Assembly (NCBI RefSeq): GCF_022201045.2
Contig: NC_068557.1
Location: forward strand, 24,157,501-24,221,500
Origin: Citrus sinensis
Taxonomy: Eukaryota; Streptophyta; Magnoliopsida; Sapindales; Rutaceae
DNA: 64,000 bases
Reading direction: 5' to 3'
Shown here: positions 12,086 through 24,178 of the stretch, in pieces
Layout of the letters: each line of letters starts with the position of its first letter
Numbering within the stretch: position 1 is the stretch's first letter
Position numbers and translations under genes: made by a program
Notes under the pieces: generated by a model
The model's database searches: none
The model's input: the letters and a program-made list of their open reading frames with translations, nothing else
What the model was told of the DNA's origin: nothing

Positions 12086-12651
12086 TCATGTCTTATTCTT
12101 GTGTAGAGCTTCAATTTCTTCCTGCATTGTTGTCATATACAAAGTAATATCTGAGCTATTTAAAACTTCATGGAAAGTTAATGGCTCTCCATCCTCTGTT
12201 AAAAGACAATATGCAATATTGATCTCTGTGACATAATCCAAATGCCACACTGGCGGTCGTCTCTCACGAGTTGATCGATGAGCTTCTAGAGTCTCGGACT
12301 CGACTGTTTCTTGTTCCTCGTGCTCTAGTGCTGCTTCAGAAGAATCTGAATCTTCTTTTTTTAGATTATTTCTCACATACACCGGTATAATCTCTAACTT
12401 TTCTTTACAATGCTATCATCCTCATCTCTCATTTGCAGTTGATCTTCTACAAAGATAACATCTCTGCTAATGACGATCTTATGAGCAGTGAGGTCCCACA
12501 GACAATACCCCTTTACTCCATCAGCATATCCCAAGAAGATACACTTCCTAGATTTTGGATCCAGCTTTGCTCTTTTTTGAGCATTGTACATTACGTACAC
12601 AGGACTAGAGCTGGCAAAACGGGTCATCGGGTCGTGTTCGTGTCGTGTCAA
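12086..12651 (-). pseudogene. Copia post-integrase segment and linker
   Basis: Two open pieces in different frames: 12651-12394 with KLDPKSRKCIFLGYADGVKG and the SRDVIFVED block (SH3-like region after integrase), and 12382-12086, a linker leading to the RT. The 12.6-13.2 kb hAT element cuts the upstream end directly after VYVMYNAQ. Confidence 0.88.
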
Positions 12652-13224
12652 ATTTAGGTCGACCCAAAACTGACCAATTTAATAATCGTGTCAAAATATT
12701 GAGACCCAAACCTGACACGAAAAAATAATCGGGTTACCTAATAACCCGTTTAATATCTATCTATTGAACAAAAGTTACATCAAATATTTACACACTATCA
12801 TACATACGTATGTACATACATACATACATACATACATAATTTATCGATATTATAAAATATACATGTCTATCAATTTTTACACATTTACACTATTGAAGCT
12901 CTAAATGTATTTAAAATTTTATAAATAAAACATTGTGTTTATATTCATCATTTTAAAGGATAAAAAAAAAAGAAAATCATCTCTAATATTTGAGTTTTAA
13001 TGATAAGAATATGTAAATTATTTTAAATAGAAAATATAATTGGGTCATTGATCGGGTAAATGGGTCAAGAATTTTAACCCTAACCCGACACGGAAAAAAA
13101 TCGTGTTGACTCTGACCCGAACCCGACCCATTTAATAATCGTGTTAAATTTGACGACCCATACCCATTTATTTATGTCGTGTTCGTGTCGGGTAATTAGA
13201 TCGTGTCAAATTTTGCCAGCTCTA
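12606..13224. mobile_element. hAT-like non-autonomous element, 8-bp target duplication
   Basis: 619 bp with ends TAGAGCTGGCAAAA and TTTTGCCAGCTCTA (perfect 14-bp inverted repeat). It is flanked by CACAGGAC at 12598-12605 and 13225-13232. Subterminal runs are CCCGACCC/CGGGT and the centre is AT-rich with a TACA microsatellite (about 12800-12837). It interrupts the copia polyprotein. Confidence 0.92.
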
Positions 13225-13447
13225 CACAGGACATTCAAATGCATGTAGGTAGGAGTAATTAATTGGCTTTCCAGTCCACATCTCCATCGCTGTCTTCAAC
13301 CCAATAGCTGTAGATGGTGATCGATTTACTATATAACAGGCAGTTTTGGCTGCTCTGCTCAGAATGAATTGGGTAGACCAGCAGTCCTCAACATAGCTCT
13401 TATCCTTTCTATAAGAGTTCTGTTCATCCGCTCTGCTACTTGTTGAG

Positions 13448-14782
13448 TGTTAGAAAATGCATATTTATAAAGGAGAAAACCGTCATTTTACATTTCAAGT
13501 CTTACTAACACCTTTACTTTTATGAATTTAACATTCTTTTGATTTAATTCCGTTTGTTTTATTTTAATTAAGTATTTTATGTATTTTAGGGGCATTATAG
13601 TCATTTCACAATAAACGAGAAATCAGATGGTAAAACGGACATCACTTTTGAACTCAGGACGGTCGAAAACCTTAGGAGGAGCATAAAAGGAAAAATGACA
13701 CTGTTCACATGTACGGTACTATTCACGTGTACGGTACTGTATACGACACTGTTCACATAGACGGACGATGACGTGGCATTGACCGATGATGTGGCATTAA
13801 CTGATGAGGTGTCACGATCCTGTTGGGCTAAAATTCTTATGTACTGTTGATGGTGACGTGGCAGCATATCAGTGGACGAAAAATCTCGCGTACGGTACAT
13901 GCATCACATAGGATTATTTCCAACCAAACTGCGTTATTGTTCATCCGGGTCAAACCGTGTTACTGTTCATCCGCGTGGTCAAACCGCGTATTGTTGATTG
14001 ATGACGTGGCGCAATTTTGAGCGTCCAAACTGTTTTTAATCCGATTGCCATAATTTACTCCATGTATCTATAAAAAGGGGGTCTCTCCCCCCTAATTTGA
14101 TATCTCTGAATCCATTTTTGGACTCCATTTTCTATAATTCCTTCTCCATCTTGTATTTTCTACGTATTTTAATAAATTTTCATTTTGCCCTTAGTTCAAT
14201 TATGAGTAGCTAATTTTCTTTCAAGCTTGGGTTGAAGGTGAAGTCTCAACATGTGTCATGGGCTTAATTTGGTAAATTTATTTTCTCTTCCCCTCTAGTT
14301 TTTGTGGATGTTTTGACTTCTCGTCGACAAATAATAATAATCTTGTCTAGATAATGCCTTAGTTACACCGGCTCTCTAGTATAAGGTTACTATTATTTGG
14401 CACAATAAGCCCTTAGCACCATATTGATTAGAGCATGGTTCATGAGGTGTGGATTCCCCCCTCATGATTTAATTGGCATTAATACGGATTATTTAGCCCA
14501 TGATGCATGTTGATACGGATCCAGATACCAAAGTACGTCATTTCAATAGATTTCGCTTCAATTTATTCTCGTCATTACAATTCCAATTTTAGAATTTATT
14601 ATTGCTATTTCAATTCCAATTTTAGGATAATTTAAATCACTTCCACCACAATTCCAACCACCCATTTACAAAATTAATTCTACATATAATTAAAATCCAC
14701 TTTCTCGTGGGATCGACACTCGTCACCATTAGTCTATACTACAATAGATTCGTGCGCTTGCGAGTACATTAAAATTTGCACA
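13448..14782 (+). mobile_element. Probable solo LTR (Ty3/gypsy-like) nested in the copia element
   Basis: About 1.33 kb of foreign sequence breaks the copia integrase region between the TPQQN block and the segment with 'MNRT'. It starts TGTTAGAAAATGC and ends ...TTTGCACA, contains a TATAAAAAGG box at about 14069 followed by a pyrimidine-rich leader, and has the GGGATCGACACTCG...GTGCGCTTGCGAG type end common in plant gypsy LTRs. A clean 5-bp target duplication could not be fixed, so the ends are approximate. Confidence 0.6.
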
Positions 14783-15020
14783 ACACCACTCTATTTTGTT
14801 GAGGAGTGTATACTACTGTGAGCTGTCTCTGAATACCTTCTTGCTTACAGAAAGCAAGAAACTCGTCGTCTGTATACTCTCCATCATTATTTGTCTTCAA
14901 ACACTTGATCCTTTTGATAGTACCAATACCAGCGATCTCCAAGGCATGATCATTACTCATATATACAGATCCTCCTGAGATAAGTTCATATGTGTGGAAC
15001 CATTCTTTCCGAGAGGTCAT
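14769..15020 (-). pseudogene. Copia integrase core fragment
   Basis: Contains KCLKTNNDGEYTDDEFLAFC and IQRQLTVVYTPQQNRV, the second half of the copia integrase catalytic core (usual 'R.DnGgEf....f..fc...GI..q.t..ytPqQNGv'). It stops at the nested LTR. Confidence 0.9.
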
Positions 15021-15199
15021 GTGCCAGGTAGATCCTGAGTCTATGAGACAGACGTTAGATAGCCATTTTCTACCTTCTGAAATAGTTATTGTCTCGCTGT
15101 AGAGAATCTCGCCATCATCCGAAGTACTTCTTACACAACCCTGAGCATTTGATGACTCAGGTTCTTTGCCCTCTCTTCTCTTTTGATTGTTTTAACACT

Positions 15200-15240
15200 A
15201 TTTCTTGACATGACATTTCTTACTACAATTGTAGCATTTA
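15200..15240 (-). pseudogene. Copia gag CCHC zinc knuckle with internal stop
   Basis: On the minus strand the order KCYNCSKKCHVKK, stop, C is readable. This is a C-x2-C-x4-H-x4-C knuckle whose last residues are interrupted by a stop codon. Confidence 0.75.
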
Positions 15241-15682
15241 ACATTCTTCTTACTTCTGAATTTTGATCTGCTATGATTGTGACCCCCACTAGAGCCGTGC
15301 TTCGTTGATCTCTCTCTCGTCACCAATAGCGCATCCGCTTGCTGTGAACTTGCTTGTCTGTTTTCCTTATTTTTCCGCCTGCTCTCCTCATTTAATATGA
15401 AGACTGCAACATCGTCGAAAACCAGACTGTCAGTTGGATTATTGTTCGTCAGGTTGATGATGAGTTGATCATACGAACCTGGTAGACTTTGAAGTAGAAG
15501 CTCTGCAATTCATTTTCCTATATATTATGACTCAACGTTGCGAGTTGTGAAAATAGAGTCTTCAATGTGTTAATGTGGTCGGTCACCATTGTAGATTCCG
15601 CCATTCGAAGAGTATAGAGTTTCATCTTTAAGAAGATTTTATTGTGTAATGACTTAGCCTCGTACAATTTTGTAAGAGTATC

Positions 15683-15946
15683 TCATATTTCCTTCGCTGT
15701 ATTTTTCTCTGCCACACTGGATAATACTCCATCCACAAATGCCAAGTGTTGATCAGAAATAGCGTTGCCATCTATCTCGTTCCACTTGTCATTAGTTATT
15801 TCCATGGGCTTTTCTCCAATTGCTGCCAAGCAATTATTTTTCGTCAATACAACTTTCATCTTCATTTTACACAACGAAAAATTATTCCCATTAAACTTCT
15901 CAATTTCATACTTTGTCGTCATTTTGTTGATAAATACAGTACACAA
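15683..15946 (-). pseudogene. Copia gag N-terminal fragment
   Basis: MTTKYEIEKFNGNNFSLCKM with the conserved 'kF.G.Nf..W....' start of copia gag (the Trp is Cys here), followed by MEITNDKWNEIDGNAI. The upstream in-frame MCTVFINK may be leader. The downstream gag is broken by stops between 15240 and 15680. Confidence 0.88.
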
Positions 15947-16185
15947 ACTAGTGTATCACCTCAAATAGTTGTGAGTATGTGTGAATATGCACACTAGAAA
16001 AGTTCACAGGAAAGACCGGAGGGGTCACAACGGTTCCACTTAAAACCCAGACTTCTTAGGCTCTTATCGCCTTTGTGACAGAACTTTCTTAGACATATAC
16101 AAAACCACATAGTTGTTTTACTCACTCCACTATTCTCTGTTTTGCACCGCAAAATTCTTAGATCGCTCCCACCGTTTCTCGTGAA

Positions 16186-16572
16186 CAATGCCGTATACGT
16201 GAACAATACCCGACTCCAAAGAATACAACCAATAGCTCTGATACTACTGTTCGAAAATTAATGGGTGTAGCAGACATACAGTTAAAGTGAAATTGAGAAA
16301 TAATGCGATAGAATAGAATCACACAGGAACACCAAGAAATTACGTAGTTGGCTTTTAGCCTACGTCCACGGGTGAAGATAAAAGGAAAATGTTTCACTAT
16401 TAAAATGAGGATTACAAGTATTGTAATATTTTGGCTCACTATCCAGAACCCTAATACACCCAATCTCTCAAATCACAGTGCCGTATACGTGAATAGTATC
16501 GTATACGTAATAATATCCTCTTACGTGAGCAGTACCCGACTCTAAAAATTCAACCAATAGCTCTGCTACCAC
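16186..16572 (-). repeat. Duplicated leader, primer-binding site and partial LTR inside the 5' end
   Basis: 16248-16476 repeats the first ~230 bp (plus-strand order) of the 5' LTR, beginning TGTTCGAAAATTAATGGG. The stretch before it (GCCGTATACGTGAACAATACCCGACTC...) is repeated again at about 16480-16572. Each copy carries its own tRNA-Met-like primer-binding site next to TGTTCG. This is a ~320-bp tandem duplication covering the LTR/leader junction. Confidence 0.8.
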
Positions 16573-17069
16573 TGTTCGAAAATTGAAGGGGTGTAGCAGA
16601 CACACAACTAAAGTGAAATTGAGAAATAATGAGATAGAATAGAATCACACAGGAACACCAAGAAATTACGTGGTTCGGCTTTTAGCCTACGTCCATGGGC
16701 GAAAACAGAAGGAAAATATTTCATTAGTAAAATGAGGATTACAAGTATTGTAATATTTTGGCTCACTACCCAGAACCTCAATACACCAAATCTCTCAAAT
16801 CACTAAAATAAGAGTTTAAAACTCTAACACTCTCAACTCTCAATTCTTTTCACAAATGAATTAGAGAGCTGTAAGATTTTGGATGAATGAAACGAAATGA
16901 GGAGCTCCCTTTTATAGCCAAATATTGGCTATTATTTTATTATATTTTTTTCTTTCAATTATGGACGACACCATTTTTTTTCAATATGGTTGGTGCCGCC
17001 CTTAACAAATGTAAAAAAAAGATGTGAAATTCTTTCTCTTCTAGAAAAAGTGACCCACCTCATTTGACA
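16573..17069 (-). repeat. 5' LTR of the copia element
   Basis: 497 bp, TG...CA. The outer side carries the target duplication TTTTC (17070-17074), and the inner side meets the primer-binding site on the minus strand. Confidence 0.94.
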
Positions 17070-17074
17070 TTTTC

Positions 17075-17593
17075 AAAATTTTTTTTATTGTAATTCAATG
17101 TTTATAAAATTGATCTAATTGTGTTCTACGAACTAGTTATTATACTGGTATTCATTTGAAGCCTAAATTGTTTTGTTTTGTTATTAAATTAAACCCAGAA
17201 TGACTTTTCTTTCAATAAATGATGAAAAAATTTTATTAAGAGGAAAGAGCAGAAAGAGAAGTAGAATGCAAAAATATGAATTACTTCAACTAATATTTAA
17301 GGAAATCTCATGATCTTCTAGTAGATTCTTGAATTCATAATTATTATTATATTTTCTTAAATTTTTAACTTACGTACATCACTAACACTCCCAAAACTTA
17401 AGTCTTATGGTTGCCATTCCTTTCCATTAAAACTAGACCTTAACCTCTAAACTCATGATGGCCTGTTGGGTCATGTAATGACTTGATGGTTTTCTTGAAA
17501 TATTAATTCCTATCAACCACAAAATAAATACATGTGATTATCTAACCTTACATTATTGCAATTTTTAGTACTCGAACATAATCATTAATATCT
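17075..17593. other. Intergenic, 3' flank of PCR-like gene 1
   Basis: AT-rich. No gene or element boundary seen; the part next to 17594 should hold the 3' UTR of PCR-like gene 1. Confidence 0.5.
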
Positions 17594-19740
17594 TCAAAAC
17601 TCTCTGCTCATGCTTTCTTCAATCACCGGAGGCAAGGGAGCCATTGGAGTAATTGGAGCCATCTGAGTCATTGCCACTCCACGAGTCTCTTTCTCTACAT
17701 TCCCATGCCACCCTGTAAATAACAAGATTTCAGAATTCTCTCTCTCTTTTTTTAATCTTTTTAAAATAATCAAAAGCATTACATTAAAATTTTGAAAGTG
17801 CTGTGGGTAATAGTATATACTGCCACTTAATTACACATAATTATAATTTTTTTTTTACTCATAATTATAAAGCCTGCTATAAAAAAATGTTAATATACAT
17901 AAAGAGTTGATCTAGTGCGCTTCGTCATGCATGACAAACTAGGGGTGGCAAAAATATCTGCCCGGTTTGGACCCAGACCGCACCCAAGCGTTATGGGCCG
18001 AGTATTACTCGGCCAGGGTATGAAGTCAGGCCGATCTTGGGTATCACTTGATAAACCCAAAATCTGGTCTGAAACCCAGATTTTATTAAAAAATATTATA
18101 AAATATATATTATCTTAAATATTTATTTTTATTTGACTCATTTATTACACATATATAAAGTTTTAAATACTTAAAGTTTATATTTTCATGTCAAATTTTA
18201 TTGAAATAAATTTAAAATTTATAAAATTACCATAAAATAAAAAATACACATATAATATTAAAAAATATAAAATTCAGGTATCCAGATTAAAACCCGGCCC
18301 GGACATCTAAAAATTGTGTCTGGGCCGGGTTCGAGCATTGTGATACCCGGACCTGACCCGGGAGTTTTGCCAGCCTTATGACAAACCATGATTAGGAGTT
18401 TTTTATGCACGACGTCTTGCACTAAATCAAAGTTCGGTATACCTGTATTCATGTCAAAACCGCGGTTTCTGAGCTCACGATGCTCTTGACACAATGCACA
18501 GTGCAAGCAACAGCAATGAACCAAGCAATCGCAACAAGGCTTCTTCTTCAGCGTGTACTGCTTCCTCATTTTTGATCGGTAAAAGCATGTGTAACAGCAC
18601 GGGCAGCATGTCACGCAGCACATTAAAGCGCAAAGCGCCCCATTTACACCGCAAGCTGCAACAATTTACCCCAAACACATTAATTTTTAGCACATTATTA
18701 CAACATCTCAATAATAGAAATCGTATTACACACTCTTAAATATTCGATAATTAATACTCGAATTTATTATATTTTATTAACAAAAAAGTGAAAACTTTGG
18801 CCCATTTTAAAAATTTAGACTACAACCATATATCCCCATCATTTAGTGACTTATACAATCTATTTTTCACCATTGATTTTTCTGTAATTTTATTTGGCTA
18901 TAGCCGAGTTTGAATCTTAAAAAACATAAGAGTTAATTAAAAATCTATTTCGACTTTGCCTATCCCTCCATTTTTCCATTTTTGGGTTGAAAAAAAAAAT
19001 CACTACACAATACTATTAATTCTCCTCCGTTCATTCATACAGAATACATACTAAAGAATTCATTTTGGCCAACTGACTTTTTATATAATTTTATTTAGCT
19101 GCGGCTAAGTTTGAATTTTAAAAGAGATTCGTGTCAAAGATCTTTATAGATTCAATACTTACCACAATTTACTTAAAAATAGTTATAAATATCTCTTTAT
19201 GACTATTATATGATTCAATAATAGTCATAAAATATTAACCTTAAATAAATTCATCAACAACAACAGTAACAATAATATTAATTAATTGAAAATTGATTTC
19301 GGCTTTAGCTACCCCTCAATCTTTTTTTTTTTGGGAGGGGAGCACAACACACAGTACTGTTATTAATTCTCCTCCATTCATTCATATAGAATACATACAT
19401 GATGATCCTTTATCCACAATTTCAGCAATTTGCCCAAAAGTCATGCATGGACACCAGCATGTTATGCAACCTGTAAAAAACAAAAAAGAATAAAAAAAGA
19501 AAAAGAAATATTCAACTTTTAGATATTAATTTATCATCCACTAATTCACAAGAAAATCAAGAGCATTTTATAAATAAGATTAAACTTACAGTTTTTATAA
19601 TCAGAGAAGCAGTCACAGAGGCCCGAGGACCAAGAATTCTTATTTTTCACCCGGTTTTGGTAACGGTAATTCAGCATAAGAATCCCAGTAGTTGTTGTTT
19701 GCGGCAAGGACGAGAACTCATCCGGCTTTATGGAAGACAT
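17594..19740 (-). CDS. Plant cadmium resistance (PCR)-like PLAC8 protein 1, four exons
   Basis: Exons 19740-19590, 19470-19399, 18655-18443 and 17712-17594, all with GT-AG introns, give a 184-aa protein. Landmarks in order: [21 protein letters not shown] (the CC-x4-CPC motif linked to metal handling in this family), the IVDKGSSSCG turn, a Cys-rich hydrophobic segment ([21 protein letters not shown]), [36 protein letters not shown] and WHGNV. The last exon is Met/Pro-rich. The family (PCR / FW2.2-like, PLAC8) forms small plasma-membrane proteins involved in Cd/Zn transport or organ-size control; which one applies here cannot be told. Compared with the two other PCR genes in the window it has a different N-terminus, is richer in Cys in the membrane segment and has a longer C-terminus. 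A hAT-like element sits in intron 3. The reading frame is intact. Confidence 0.92.
17940..18378. mobile_element. hAT-like element in intron 3 of PCR-like gene 1
   Basis: 439 bp with ends TAGGGGTGGCAAAA and TTTTGCCAGCCTTA, flanked by TGACAAAC (17932-17939 and 18379-18386). Its AT-rich core is the reverse complement of the core of the element at 42997-43430, so the two are the same family in opposite orientation. It lies entirely within the intron and does not touch the splice sites. Confidence 0.92.
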
Positions 19741-21063
19741 GATTGTATGACTCAAAAATCTGCAACTCAGGAAAAATAAAATTATGTAGTTCACTCGAAT
19801 AAGTTGATTCCAGAGCCGCTGCACTTGCAAATATTATTCGGAAGAGTAGGAGAAATTGCGAAGTGTTTATTAGTTCTGAAACTTGAGAGAGACCTACGTG
19901 TGTGTGTGGAAATTAATGCATACGTGTTAAATGATTGAAGTGAAGATTGGGTTAGTCAATTTACAAGTCAATGGCGGACAAACTTGAATAATTCAACTTG
20001 GAAATTAAAGCACCGACGAATTTCAATAACCAGGTTTCCCACAAGGACTGGGTTCAACTGTTCAAGTCGCCGTGGTGTTGGGAGAAAAAAAAAAGAGTCC
20101 AAATATGAAATTGCATCATTATAGATAAGTGTTGACCTGAAAGGTGAGACAGTAGATTTCAAATAATAAATAACAGTAGATTTATAATGTTATATTAAAA
20201 GAGAAAAAATATTTTCTAAAAATGGTTTCAAGAGACAGACCATGAATGTTAAGTATATAATTATTTAATTAAAACGAGTGTAGATTTATTTGATAGAAAA
20301 AATTTAAGTGAATATTATATCAATTGATTCACTTTTATTTTTGTTCTTAATCATGATATGATTTATACTAAATTATTTCCAATAATTTTAGGTGTAATGA
20401 ATAATATTTACTCAAATGATACTAGGTTAGATTAATAGTCAATACTATTTTATTGGATATAACATTATAGATTAAAAAAGTGGGTAAATCTAACATTATT
20501 GGGTCTTCTTAGGTTATATCATCTGTAACTTACATCAAGCTAAAATTAATTTTTTTTGTTTGACGTAGTTGTCACTTGTCAAATAACTAAAGAGTGATGA
20601 GACACTATTTTTAGGTCAACTGTAATGTAACTTAACAATTACTCAATATATCATTATTATCATAAGGTTTTTGACATTTCTAAAACATTACTCCTTAACT
20701 ATTCATTAGTTGACTTAGATTAAAAAGCAAGATAGATAATGAATGAGATAGAAAAGAAACAGTACTTGGAAAGAATCCAAAACTTTTTCCATTTTTGATA
20801 GATTTGAGATTATTACTGAGACTAATTTACATACATTTTCATGAAGTACCGTTCAAATTTTTATCTTCTCTAATATTCGAGGGACGTCTACTCCACTTAT
20901 ATTAGTAAGGGAGAAAACTGATTTTCACTCAATTACAAATTATAATTGAGGAAAGACTTAGGCCCCACAATATTTTTATGGGAACTTGAACAGCTGCTCT
21001 CACAACTGTAAGGGCAGCAGCCCATCCACTCGGTCGACGTAGACTTGTCCATTTTTAAGAGAG
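19741..21063. other. 5' flank of PCR-like gene 1, shared with the downstream unit
   Basis: No gene. This stretch matches 40870-42990 once the MITE (40929-41194) and hAT element (41475-42112) there are removed, so it is part of the tandem duplication. The first few hundred bases upstream of 19740 are the promoter of PCR-like gene 1. Confidence 0.8.
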
Positions 21064-21328
21064 GTGTATTGGTTCTTTTTTTTTTTTTTGAAAAGAAAGT
21101 ATGCCTTTCATAGAATTAACTTGAGCACAAGTACAAAATGTTTGTTGGAATTTCATCCAACCATGATACAATTTCCTGCTTTTGCAAAGCTAATTTGGCT
21201 AACTCATGAGTTGTGCCATTATAGTTCCTAGATATGTGCTGAGCTTTAAAGTTTTGGAAATTCTTCTCTTTTTTTTTTCCAGAATTTTAGCTATTAACCA
21301 GTAGATTTCAGCCATACTGCTTGTCTTC

Positions 21329-21774
21329 ATGTTTACTAGTTCAACTACTTCCAGCGAGTCAGATTCGAAAATTCCAGCAGTAACACTAGCTCTTAAAGCT
21401 ACATGTAAGCCCTACTCCATGGTTGTAGCTTCATCCATTGCCACATTCCCAGAAAACTTAACAGATTTAACAGCAGCAGCTTTGCAAATTCCTTCTGAAT
21501 TTCTAATCACCACCCCTAAGTCTATCACTTGATTCTCAATATCCACGACATCATCCACATTTATTTTTTCCCAGCCCTTTGGTGGGGGGCTCTATTGATT
21601 CTGCTCCCCTGCCTTCTGACTTGCAACATATGTCCTCTCATGTTGTTTGACTCTCCTAAATTATTCTACCACAGATTCTGCCCACGCAACTACTTTGATT
21701 GGATTTTCTTTTTTGCCCTCAAACAACCATTTATTTCTTGCATTCTAAATAACCCCCAGAAGAGCAGCCACTAA
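21329..21774 (-). pseudogene. LINE ORF2 RNase H domain
   Basis: Minus-strand reading gives LGVVIRNSEG, then MDEATTMEYGL and FESDSLEVVELVN, the pattern of the RNase H domain at the end of plant L1-type ORF2 (G.viRd..G, aE..Al..Gl, .vesD....v). A TAG replaces the residue between E and G in the middle motif, and further stops precede the tail. Confidence 0.8.
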
Positions 21775-21787
21775 AGCTCCGTCCCTT

Positions 21788-22868
21788 TTAGCTTGCTACT
21801 GGGGTAAAGATTGCAGCAACCCAATTACATCCTGGTTTTGCTCTCTTTGAGAGCCACATGTCAAATAAGAGCCATTCCAAATCTTCCTTGCCATTTTGCA
21901 ATCCAGCAAAGCATGCGAAATGGACACCATTTTGCAGCGACATATTTGGCAAATTGGTTCTTGTAAAACTTTCCGCTTCCATAGATTTTCCGCTGTTGGC
22001 AATAGTCATGAGCCGCTCTCCACAAGAAAATTTTTACCTTTTCTGGTATATCAAGCTTCCAAATCATATTTCATTGGAAATTGGTGGAACAACTTGGGTG
22101 ATCTGGAAACTTTATTTGCATAGCCACTTGGTAGCCACTCTTGACAGAATATGTACCTCTCTTATCGTAGTGCCATATTAGTTTATCTTCTTTTAGCCTT
22201 CTCGGCAGCTGGATTTGAGAAATAACTGCTACATCTTCTGCTGTGAAATGTTCCAAATGTAAGTTTTCCTTCCAATTTTGTTCATTATCAATCAATTCTG
22301 CCACTGTAATGTCGGCCATCATCGCTGGGGCTGAAATTGGTCTAAAGGTTGATAGTACGGGAATCCAATTGCTTTTATTAACCTTCACACTCTTCCTATC
22401 TCCAATTCTCCACCTAAACCCTTTTTGAATCACCTGCCTCCCCCGCAAAACACTTCTCCAAATGAAGGATGGTTTTGACCCTATATTTGCACCCATAAAG
22501 CTTGTATGTTTAAAATACCTAGCTTTTAACACTCTTGCTATCAGCGAGTTTGGAAACTAAAGAATTCTCCAATCTTGCTTCGCCACAAGAGCTTGATTAA
22601 AACTTGAAAGATCTTTAAATCCCAGCACACCTCTGACTTTGGCATGGCTCATTTTCTCCCACCTCACCCAATGGATGCTCTTATTTTCTTGCTTAGTTCC
22701 CCACCAGAACCTAGCCACTGCTGTTTGGATATCCTCACATAGCCCCATGGGAATTTTGAAAACACTCATAGCGTATGATGAGATTGCTTGTGCAACAGCT
22801 TTAATCAAAACCTCCTTACATCCACTTGAGAAATATTTATGCTGCGAACAACCAATTTTGTTCAACAC
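21788..22868 (-). pseudogene. LINE ORF2 region after the RT, including zf-RVT-like segment
   Basis: Successive minus-strand pieces: KIPMGLCEDIQ..ARFWWG.....IHWVRWEKM..AK..GVLGFKDL..FNQALVAKQ.WR, KARYFK, and IPEKVKIFLWRAAH with Cys pairs. These are the standard blocks between reverse transcriptase and RNase H in plant L1 elements. Frame changes occur at about 22555 and 22070. Confidence 0.85.
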
Positions 22869-22929
22869 TCTGAGCTTGATTTCCTTGAAAAAAAACTCTT
22901 AGTCTTTCTCTGTATCATTGAAGGTAGCC

Positions 22930-23973
22930 TTAAGTACTTTTCATGCCGAGACACCCTTGTAGTTGAAAGTTGTCTTTAATGGCTGAAATCTGTTCATTCT
23001 TGGTGCTCCCGCTGAAGAACATAGAAGATTTTTCAAAATTGAAGATCTGTCCGGATGCTTTGCCATAGCACTCGAATAAGGCTTTTAAGTGTTTACAGTC
23101 CTCCACTGTTGCTCTAGTAAAAATAAGGTTGTCATCCGCAAATAAGAGGTGGGAGATCTTTGTATCTTTGCCGAAATGAATTTCATGGATAATTTTTTGG
23201 TGTTCTGCCTGCTCTAGGAGGCTTGAGAAAGCCTCAGCGCACAAAATAAAGAGGTAAGGGGATAGATGGCATCCTTGTCTGAGCTCCTTTTGTGGATGAA
23301 TTACCCTTATGGTTGTTCTATTAATAACAATAGAAAAAGAAACCGTAGTGATACAATGTATAATTAAGCCAACCTATTTACTAGAGAAGCCTAACTTTTG
23401 CATTTTGTGCTTTAAAAAATCTCACTCCACTTTATTGTAAGCTTTGCTAATGTCCAATTTCAAAGCCACCAACCCGTGTTTTTTCCCTTTACTATGTCTA
23501 ATTTTATGCAAGCATTCATGGCCGACAATAATGTTATCAGTAATTAAACGATTAGGAATGAATGCACTTTGAGTTGGGGATATGACTTGGTGGAGGATAT
23601 GCTTTAGTCTATTTGCAATTGTTTTGACTACAATCTTATAAATGACATTACACAGGCTTATGGGTCTAAACTCCGTTACCCTATGTGGTTCTTGAGTTTT
23701 TAGAATCAATACAATGTGCGTGTGATTAAGTGGAGAGATTGTACCTCTATCATTTAGAATGTGGAGGCAAGTAGAGATAACACCTTACTTTACTGAGCCC
23801 CAATGCTTTTGAAAGAAGGTTGCTGGCAGTCCATCCGGTCCCGGAGCTTTTGTTGGGCACATTTGGGAAAGTGATGTTGCTATCTCTTCCTCTGTGAAAA
23901 GCTTGTCCAAATGGTTGTTCATCTCCGAGTCCATATTCGGTTTCAATCCTTCAAAGGCAGCCTCTATTTGCAT
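22930..23973 (-). pseudogene. LINE ORF2 reverse transcriptase
   Basis: [18 protein letters not shown] (23785-23973), EFRPISLCNVIYKIVVKTIA...QSAFIPNRLITDNIIVGHE (23422-23709) and SHLLFADDNLIFTRA (22930-23244) are the canonical L1-clade RT blocks, with FADD as catalytic site. At least two frame changes separate the blocks. Confidence 0.92.
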
Positions 23974-24178
23974 TTCTGTCGGACTGGAAGTTGCAAAGAG
24001 GTTTTCGAAATATTCATCGAACGCCCTCTCGATCTATTCTCTATCTTCTATCCATTCTTCTTGCCAATTTAAAATTCCCCAAATTCGATTATTCCTTTTT
24101 TCTAGAGGAGGCCTTTAGGTGAAAAAGCTTCGTGTTTTTGTCTCCTTCCTTCAACCAATCTGCTCGAGATCTCTACTT

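Larger units (their letters stand above)
8540..17069 (-). mobile_element. Complete but dead Ty1/copia element with nested insertions
   Basis: LTRs lie at 8540-9026 and 16573-17069, both TGTTCG...TTTGACA on the plus strand. They are flanked outside by the same 5-bp repeat TTTTC at 8535-8539 and 17070-17074, so both ends are intact. Read on the minus strand: 5' LTR, a primer-binding site (TGGTAGCAGAGCT, one base off the usual initiator-Met-tRNA site TGGTATCAGAGC), gag, zinc knuckle, integrase, RT, RNase H, purine tract (AAGTAGGAGAA) and 3' LTR. It has stops and frameshifts throughout. The native element would be about 5 kb; the rest is nested DNA: hAT elements at 10234-11751 and 12606-13224, an LTR-like insert at about 13448-14782, and an internal repeat at 16186-16572. 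Confidence 0.95.
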
